Assembly (NCBI GenBank): GCA_025128135.1
Contig: JAHLYW010000030.1
Span: 62,001-126,000 of the forward strand
From: Synechococcus sp. CS-1325
GTDB taxonomy: Bacteria > Cyanobacteriota > Cyanobacteriia > PCC-6307 > Cyanobiaceae
DNA length: 64,000 bases
Direction: 5' to 3'
Shown here: piece by piece, positions 59,249 through 64,000 of the stretch
How the letters are laid out: the number at the start of each line of letters is the position of its first letter
Numbering within the stretch: the first letter of the stretch is position 1
Position numbers and translations under genes: made by a program
Notes under the pieces: model-generated
Told to the model about the DNA's origin: nothing
Seen by the model: only the letters and a program-made list of their open reading frames with translations
The model's database searches: none

Positions 59249-60061
59249 CTAGGAGCGAACGCTCCACCAGGCGCCGATGTCGAGCAATTTCCAGGCTGCC
59301 AGCAGCAGAACCAGGCTCAGCAGCCGCCGAATCCAGGTCTGGGGGAGCCGACGGCTGCCCAGGTAGGCACCGATGCCCCCGCACACCAGCACCACCGCCG
59401 CCACCGGAGCCAGGGCCGCGGCTGCCGGGAAGGCAGCAAACCCCTGGCGCAGGGCAAGGCCACTCGCCCCGGCGATCGAGTTCACCAGGATGAAGGCCAC
59501 CGATACGGCGGCGGCCTGGCGGGGCAGCAACCAGGAACGCAGGATCATCCAGGGTGTCAGAAAGATTCCACCGCCTGTTCCGGTCAGCCCGGCCAGCAGC
59601 CCCAGGCCGGCTCCGGTGAGGGCGCACTGCCGCGGCGGCGGCAGCCGCAGCGAGCCCGGAACCACCGCCACCGCCGGCGCCGTGAGCCGCCAGGCGGAGA
59701 ACAGCAGAACAAGGCCGATCAGGCGCTGCAGCAGCAGCACCGGCAAGCTGATCGCACCGCCGATCAGGGCGGCGGGAACGGAGGCCAGAGCCAGAGGCAG
59801 CAGCACATCGCGGCGGAGATGGCCGGCACTGACGAACTGGACGGTGCCCAGGCCGGCCACCAGCACATTGAGCACCAGAGCGATCGCACGAATCTCGGCA
59901 GAAGGCAGCCCGGCGAACGACAGCACGGCGATGTACCCGGAGGCACCGGCATGGCCGACGGAGGCATAAAGAAAGGCCACCGCCCCCAGGGCGATCAAGA
60001 GCGCCGGTGAGACAACCAGGGCGGAGTCCAGAGGCAACGCTGCCTGAATGACGGGCAGCAA
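59249..60061 (-). CDS. TSUP (TauE/SafE) family membrane transporter
   Basis: A 270-aa integral membrane protein with about 7-8 helices and the duplicated TSUP pattern: FLYASVGHAGASGYIAVLSFAGL in the first half and AGLLAGLTGTGGGIFLTPWMILRSW in the second. The family exports or imports sulfite, sulfoacetate or other anions. The adjacent, divergently arranged sulfite-oxidase-like genes give a hint of sulfur chemistry. 56 bp separate the starts. Confidence 0.85.
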   Translation of the reverse strand: MLPVIQAALPLDSALVVSPALLIALGAVAFLYASVGHAGASGYIAVLSFAGLPSAEIRAIALVLNVLVAGLGTVQFVSAGHLRRDVLLPLALASVPAALIGGAISLPVLLLQRLIGLVLLFSAWRLTAPAVAVVPGSLRLPPPRQCALTGAGLGLLAGLTGTGGGIFLTPWMILRSWLLPRQAAAVSVAFILVNSIAGASGLALRQGFAAFPAAAALAPVAAVVLVCGGIGAYLGSRRLPQTWIRRLLSLVLLLAAWKLLDIGAWWSVRS

Positions 60062-60117
60062 CAGATGCCATCCATTGTTGAGGGTTGGCTGTACAGATCA
60101 GCAGACTCGCGCCTGCC

Positions 60118-60744
60118 ATGGACGACACCAACGCGACAGCGCCCCCACGGCCAGCTGGGATCCGGCACGCACCGATCTGGACGCGAGGCTTCCACAGCCT
60201 CAACCTGCTGGTGCTGGCGGTGATGGCGGCCAGCGGGCTGCAGATCTACAACGCCAATCCCGTCTTCGGGGGACGGGGCGGCGTCAACATGCCGGAACTG
60301 TTCACCCTGGGCGGCTGGCTGGCCGGCGGCCGCGACTGGCATTTCGGCTTCATAGGCCTCTACGCCCTCAATCTCGGCCTCTGGATCGCGCTGTTGATGA
60401 AACTCCGCCACCGAAAGCTGGCCGACCGCGCCGATCTCAGCACCCTGAAGGCCAGCCAGAACACCGGCAAGCGAAGGCTTTCGGCCCACCGGCTCACCTA
60501 CACGCTGATGGTGATCCTGCTGGCCTTCGGGCTGATCACGGGCCTGGCGATGTACAAGCCGGCCCAGTTCTGGTGGTTGGCGGGATTGTTCAGCTTTGGC
60601 GAGCTCTTCGGCGCCACCAGCTGGCACACCCTGCGGGTGGCTCACTTCGCCACGGTCCCTGCCATGGTGCTGCTGATCGCTGCCCACATGGTGCTGTCTT
60701 GGCGGATCGGCGGCCTGCGGCTGTGGCGCTCGATGGCCCTCTGA
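60118..60744 (+). CDS. Cytochrome b561-type membrane protein
   Basis: A 208-aa di-haem cytochrome b membrane domain with four helices. Candidate haem ligands are His in FHSLNLLVLAVMAASGLQIYN, WHFGFIGLYALN, HRLTYTLMVILLAFGLITGLA, and HFATVPAMVLLIAAHMVLSW. This class passes electrons between quinol and periplasmic molybdoenzymes. It starts at ATG 60118, and an upstream TTG (60085) would add a short leader. Its stop overlaps the ATG of the molybdopterin protein, so the pair is a functional unit. Confidence 0.85.
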   Translation: MDDTNATAPPRPAGIRHAPIWTRGFHSLNLLVLAVMAASGLQIYNANPVFGGRGGVNMPELFTLGGWLAGGRDWHFGFIGLYALNLGLWIALLMKLRHRKLADRADLSTLKASQNTGKRRLSAHRLTYTLMVILLAFGLITGLAMYKPAQFWWLAGLFSFGELFGATSWHTLRVAHFATVPAMVLLIAAHMVLSWRIGGLRLWRSMAL

Positions 60745-61469
60745 TGGGTGCATCTTCGCCGCTGTCCGATCGATGGCGCCTGAACCGTCGCCAGCTGCTC
60801 GGCCTGGGGGTGAGTGGCGGCTCCTCGTTGCTGCTGGGCGGCTGCGCCCTGAATGGCTTCAGCGAGCAGGTGGGGAAGGCCACCCAACCGCTCAATGAGA
60901 GTATCGAGGCGTTGCTGCAGGGGAAGGGCCAGGTGCCGGAGTTTCGGCGCGATCAGGTGGATCCCGCGGCCCTGCTGGTGAACAGTTTCAACGGCGTCCC
61001 CCAGCTCGACCCCGAGCGCTATCGGCTGCGGGTGGGGGGGCTGGTGCACCGTCCCCTGAGCCTCGATCTTGCCGCCCTGGCAGCTCTGCCCCAACAGGAG
61101 ATCACCATCCGGCACGTCTGCGTGGAGGGTTGGGCCGCGATTGTTTCCTGGTCGGGTGTGCGGCTCGCTGATGTGCTGGCTTTGGCGGGGGTCTCGCCGT
61201 TGGGCGGGTATCTGGCGATCGAATCGGCGGATCAATACTTCAGCACCTGGGACATCGCCTCGGCCCTTCACCCCCAGACCCTGCTGGCCACCGGCATGAA
61301 CGGAGCACCATTGCCGGCGGCGAACGGGGCACCGCTGCGGATCGCCACGCCGATCAAGCTGGGTTACAAGCTCAGCAAGTGGGTGACGGGGCTCGAGCTG
61401 ATCGCCACACTGGAGGATCGGCGCGGCACCTGGGAAGATCAGGGCTATGAGTGGTTCGCCGGGCTCTGA
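60744..61469 (+). CDS. Molybdopterin-dependent oxidoreductase, Tat lipoprotein (sulfite oxidase family)
   Basis: A 241-aa periplasmic molybdoenzyme. The N-terminus has a twin-arginine stretch (RLNRRQLLGLGVSGG, Arg15-Arg16) and a lipobox LLGGC with Cys34, so it is probably exported folded and lipid-anchored. The molybdenum-ligand Cys126 lies in TIRHVCVEGWAAIVSWSGVRLADVL, and GAPLRIATPIKLGYKLSKWV completes the family domain. It resembles MsrP/YedY and sulfite-oxidase-type folds but lacks the dimerisation domain. The substrate is unknown. The cytochrome b gene overlaps its start, and TSUP is divergent. Confidence 0.88.
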   Translation: MGASSPLSDRWRLNRRQLLGLGVSGGSSLLLGGCALNGFSEQVGKATQPLNESIEALLQGKGQVPEFRRDQVDPAALLVNSFNGVPQLDPERYRLRVGGLVHRPLSLDLAALAALPQQEITIRHVCVEGWAAIVSWSGVRLADVLALAGVSPLGGYLAIESADQYFSTWDIASALHPQTLLATGMNGAPLPAANGAPLRIATPIKLGYKLSKWVTGLELIATLEDRRGTWEDQGYEWFAGL

Positions 61470-61815
61470 GCTGGAAGGATTACGTGACAATGGCTGTTGA
61501 GCTGAGGATCGAATCCCCAGGCCAATCACCATCCCCTGCATCTTTTGCAGAGGGCTGATCACCGCTGATCTGATTCAGATCGCTTCAGATGAGTCTGGAT
61601 ACGGTATTGCTTCTCAGCGAACAACGGCCTTCTCCTTCTGTTCGATGTGCCGCCCCAGCTTGCACCTCCAACCAAAAACCGCCACCGCTTCGATGGCGGG
61701 CCAACGAGCCATGAGCACCACGACGGTACCACGTTGATATCAGGCTGCTCCAATTGCTCCTGCCAAGGCTTCCGCAGTATGAATGAGTTCACTTGGACAA
61801 TGCCAAGAAGCTGAA
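61470..61815. other. Gene-free stretch with two short hairpins
   Basis: No convincing ORF is seen; the 86-codon minus frame at 61559-61819 has odd composition. A 15-bp palindrome GATCTGATTCAGATC lies at 61567-61581. A hairpin with 6-bp arms and a T-run on the minus strand lies at 61674-61699. No homology to a mobile element is recognised. Confidence 0.5.
61674..61699 (-). terminator. Possible intrinsic terminator for the YdcF-like gene
   Basis: Read on the minus strand, CCGCCA pairs with TGGCGG around a 9-nt loop, directly followed by TTTTT (61678-61674). It lies 117 bp downstream of the YdcF-like stop. The stem is short. Confidence 0.4.
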
Positions 61816-62520
61816 TCACATCCGACCCTGAAGGCTGTAGAGCAAGGTGGCAGCGGTTTCGCGCAGTGCGAGGCGGTTGTGCTGGGATGGCGAGAGGGTT
61901 GGATCGGCGGCAATCGGGATAACCTGCAGGCCTTGTTGCTCAAAGGCTCGGGCGGCGCGGGGTAGCTGCCAGGAATCTGTGATCAGCAGCACGGGGGCAC
62001 CGGGATGGTGCTGACGCAACCAGCGGTTAGTGAGAGTGGCGTTCTCCCAGGTGGTGCGGGCGCAGGAATCGCCGGCGATGCGGGAGGGCTCAATGCCGAG
62101 CTGCAACAGCCGTTCGGCGGTGCTGCGGTCGTCACCGGAGACGTAAACGGCAGACACCACACCCTGGCCGAAGCGTTCGGCGGCGGCGGCCGTGGTGGCA
62201 GCAGCCATGTCGGAGCCGCGTCCCACCAACACCACCACCGGAACAGCGGTGGTGGGCGCACCGGGAGCAGGCATTTGCTGATGCAGCCAGGCCTCGAGCA
62301 GCGTGGTGGCTTCAGGGCTGTAGATCGTGCTGATCGCGAGAGGCAGCAAAAGTACGAACGCCAGCAGACGGGCCCTGGAGAGCCGTAGACGCCAGGCGAG
62401 CAGAGCGGCAGCGAGCGCCACAAGCGGCAACAGCAAGGCAGGGGAATAAAGCAACTGCAGCAGCAGCTCGCGGAACTCGATCCAGGCCAGCGGGGTTGGG
62501 GGACAGGCGATCCATTGCAT
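61816..62520 (-). CDS. YdcF/DUF218 family membrane protein
   Basis: A 234-aa protein with two N-terminal membrane helices (LLLQLLYSPALLLPLVALAAALLAW, RARLLAFVLLLPLAISTIY) and a C-terminal periplasmic-type DUF218 domain. The domain begins VPVVVLVGRGSDM and contains VSAVYVSGDDRSTAERLLQLGI, and SCARTTWENA and VLLITDSWQLPRAARAFEQQG, the last three being the family's conserved blocks. DUF218 members are linked to envelope biogenesis, for example SanA and YdcF, and bind SAM-like ligands in some cases. The role here is unknown. The start is at 62520; nothing is annotated upstream for 568 bp. Confidence 0.82.
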   Translation of the reverse strand: MQWIACPPTPLAWIEFRELLLQLLYSPALLLPLVALAAALLAWRLRLSRARLLAFVLLLPLAISTIYSPEATTLLEAWLHQQMPAPGAPTTAVPVVVLVGRGSDMAAATTAAAAERFGQGVVSAVYVSGDDRSTAERLLQLGIEPSRIAGDSCARTTWENATLTNRWLRQHHPGAPVLLITDSWQLPRAARAFEQQGLQVIPIAADPTLSPSQHNRLALRETAATLLYSLQGRM

Positions 62521-63088
62521 AGTTGACCTCAGTGGCTCAAGTGTGCCAAATGCAGCTCACACGGCCCGACCGTCGCCAGATCTGCACAGCCTGCTGATCC
62601 CCCCGGCATTGACCAGCCATTCAATGTGCCACTGGCACGAGATGGAACCATCTTAAGGAGCAGAGAACTGATTCCCGGCCAACACTCCAACGTACGCAAG
62701 GAGGCAGCGCGGCTGAACACCGAGCCCACTCCTTAGGAGAACCTTGTATCTACGGGAAAGCGAAAGCCTGAGGAGCTCTCAACCAACGTCCAGTGGCAGA
62801 AGTGCCTGACGTAGGACTGCAGTTGCTTAATGAGGTCGGAGTTGCAGGCGCCGGTCACGGGCAGCTACGGCCCGACGGGTAACGGTGCGTGCTGATCTCC
62901 ATCGTCACCATCAAGTTGTCAGAGTTCGAGCGCAGGCCTCGGATGTCATCGGCCCATCTGCTTAGCTGCAACGGTTAACGTGCAGCTTCTCAAGCATTCA
63001 GCTCTGTCGATGTTGTCGCCATCATGACGACCAGCCTCCTGCGCCACCTGGTGGGTCTGCACACCGTTCACAGTTCATAATGATAAGC
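62521..63088. other. Gene-free stretch, unassigned
   Basis: No ORF with convincing codon use or domain is seen in 568 bp. The GC content looks a little lower than in the neighbours, and there is no tRNA, repeat array or transposase remnant that I can identify. It borders the decayed regulator region on the right. Confidence 0.5.
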
Positions 63089-63516
63089 TTAACCAGCAGT
63101 GCCAAGCAGCTTCTTGTGGGCACATCTTCTTGATGGAGGAGGCATGACGTCCTTGCATGGTCGAAGTGGATCGCTGGAGATCCATGGATGCTCTTTGAAG
63201 TGATGGCTGATTTCATCGATGAAGGCATGAACCCGGCTAGGAACGAAGCGATCCCGTCGGTGCAGCGCATGGATCGGTAATGGTTTGGGCTGGTAGGCCT
63301 CAAGAACAACCTGCAGCCGATCGGATTCGATCTCCTCGCCAAAGAGCCAGACGGGACAGACGGCAATCCCCATGTCGGCCAGAACGGCCTCCCGGATCAC
63401 AGACGAGTTATCGGTTCGGAAGTTTCCCCTGACGCTCACCTGAATGGGCCCATGGAGGGGATGGTCAAAATGCCACTCATTCAGCGTAGATAGACGAGAG
63501 TAGAGATGTGGCGAGG
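63089..63516 (-). pseudogene. LysR-family regulator remnant (C-terminal effector domain)
   Basis: An open minus frame of ~140 codons. From about codon 15 it reads like the C-terminal half of a LysR regulator: RLSTLNEWHFDHP, then VSVRGNFRTDNSSVIREAVLADMGIAVCPVWLF, then HALHRRDRFVPSRVHAFIDEI. The N-terminal DNA-binding helix-turn-helix and most of the first effector subdomain are absent; upstream of ~63516 the frame loses LysR character and abuts a MarR-like remnant on the other strand. A GTG at 63439 could start a 116-aa product, but with no DNA-binding domain this is likely a truncated pseudogene. Confidence 0.7.
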
Positions 63517-63621
63517 GCCACCCTGGAGGCGATCCGGACCAGCCAGGAAGAGGTGCTGCCTGATCCCATTTCTCAGCACTCCTTTCAGGAGTTGCTGGCT
63601 CCGCTCAAAGCACTGGAGTAG
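63508..63621 (+). pseudogene. MarR-family-like C-terminal fragment
   Basis: A 37-codon plus-strand frame from GTG 63508 to TAG 63621 reads VARATLEAIRTSQEEVL followed by SFQELLAPLKALE. It resembles the C-terminal helix of MarR regulators, where the dimerisation helix ends in L-x2-L-x-x-L. No N-terminal winged-helix part precedes it; instead the LysR remnant occupies the opposite strand immediately to the left. The assignment rests on a short match and is tentative. Confidence 0.35.
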
Positions 63622-64000
63622 CAATTCGGTGGCTGGATGCCCGGTTGAGTGCCTGGGCCTCTGCCCAGGGATTCTGCCGACACGTCCACCGGGGGACTTG
63701 AATCCCCAGCAGAGGCTTCATCAACGGTCGGGTTTGTGCGACGAAGGTTCGCGAAGGGATGCTGAGCCTGGAGCTGCTCGTTCTCCAGGGACGCGATGCG
63801 CTCCCGTAACGACCGTTCCCGCGCCTCCACCTCCGCCGCCGTGTAACGGGGGGTGATGAATTGCGGGCAGTTCCAGTCGAAGGCCTCCACCTGGATTCGG
63901 AAGAGGCGCTCAGGTTCACCGGCCTCTGGCCCATCCAGCCAAAGCCGTTGCCGCAGAGCTGGATCGCCGTCGAGTGAAACGACCGCGGCCTCACCGTCAA
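63585..64000 (-). CDS. Pyridoxamine 5'-phosphate oxidase-like flavin protein, truncated by the window edge
   Basis: The minus frame enters from the right edge, so the N-terminus is missing. Visible segments are RLWLDGPEAGEPERLFRI and VEAFDWNCPQFITPRYTAAEVEARERSLRERI. These match the C-terminal part of PNPOx-like FMN-binding proteins (the CPQ-x-IxxRY motif). A helical/coiled stretch and a Pro/Ser/Gly-rich tail follow. A second open frame over 63605-64000 is a shadow. Its tail overlaps the MarR-like fragment by 37 bp, which suggests the 3' end has been extended by read-through into a rearranged junction. Confidence 0.7.
   Translation of the reverse strand, partial: DGEAAVVSLDGDPALRQRLWLDGPEAGEPERLFRIQVEAFDWNCPQFITPRYTAAEVEARERSLRERIASLENEQLQAQHPFANLRRTNPTVDEASAGDSSPPVDVSAESLGRGPGTQPGIQPPNCYSSALSGASNS

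Noticed and set aside
60183..61469. Upstream extension of the molybdopterin oxidoreductase frame to 60048
   Set aside because: The extra N-terminus lies inside the cytochrome b gene in another frame; the twin-arginine/lipobox start at 60744 is clear.
61559..61819. 86-codon minus frame between the Mo enzyme and YdcF-like gene
   Set aside because: Trp/Arg-rich with no motif; it lies across a possible terminator and looks non-coding.
63605..64000. 131-codon minus frame next to the right edge
   Set aside because: Another frame over the same stretch shows PNPOx-like motifs; this one is a shadow.

Overview
The window is high-GC DNA densely packed with genes from a cyanobacterium, most likely a picocyanobacterium of the Synechococcus/Cyanobium group. 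The evidence is an allophycocyanin gene (apcD), HemJ, cyanobacterial-type Hfq, Ycf35, DUF3370, DUF3110, DUF4330 and DUF1995 proteins, B12-dependent metH with cobN, and many copies of the cyanobacterial palindrome GCGATCGC. I see no complete IS element, prophage, CRISPR array or rRNA. One tRNA gene (Ser, anticodon GGA) is present.

Layout. 1-3449: 3' part of pheT, a 23S rRNA m5U methyltransferase (minus) and apcD. 3450-4130: a gene-free stretch with a degenerate ~11-bp phased repeat, two hairpins and a perfect 16-bp inverted repeat in front of a 71-aa ORF. 4306-8189: a ribbon-helix-helix/J-domain fusion, an exported DUF3370 protein, a small conserved ORF and a SigF-type sigma factor. 8289-13887: Ap4A phosphorylase, SpoIID-like, PhzF-like and gpsA in one overlapping minus-strand run, then an SDR, DUF2237 and small proteins. 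13926-22363: metH, ilvE and divergent cobN. 22417-33181: PHP phosphoesterase, hemJ, uvrC, flavin reductase, coaD, a coiled-coil protein, dacB, DUF4330, DUF1995, a cysteine desulfurase and dapF with a Cys-rich tail. 33213-45523: hfq, leuS, the formaldehyde-detoxification pair with pgi, a lysozyme-like protein, an amidase, an M61 peptidase, ycf35/purN and argC. 45755-53287: ribBA, cyclophilin, mtnP, and the dnaK-dnaJ-DUF3110-murQ run. 53506-56241: pstC-pstA-pstB without pstS. 56308-61469: tRNA-Ser, 2Fe-2S ferredoxin, IMPase, hisZ, 4Fe-4S ferredoxin, a TSUP transporter and a cytochrome b/molybdopterin oxidoreductase pair. 61470-64000: a looser region with a YdcF-like protein, unassigned DNA, remnants of LysR and MarR regulators and a partial PNPOx-like gene.

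How the genes work together. Most is housekeeping: translation (pheT, leuS, rRNA methylation, tRNA-Ser), amino acids (ilvE, metH, dapF, argC, hisZ), cofactors (cobN, coaD, ribBA, hemJ), peptidoglycan growth and recycling (dacB, amidase, SpoIID-like, murQ), phosphate uptake (pst), proteostasis (dnaK/dnaJ) and formaldehyde oxidation (frmA/fghA). The main oddities are the 3.45-4.35 kb region, the RHH-J fusion, the Cys-rich extension of DapF, the missing standard start of ribBA, a 12-bp-arm palindrome between pgi and its divergent neighbour, and the decayed regulators near the right end.
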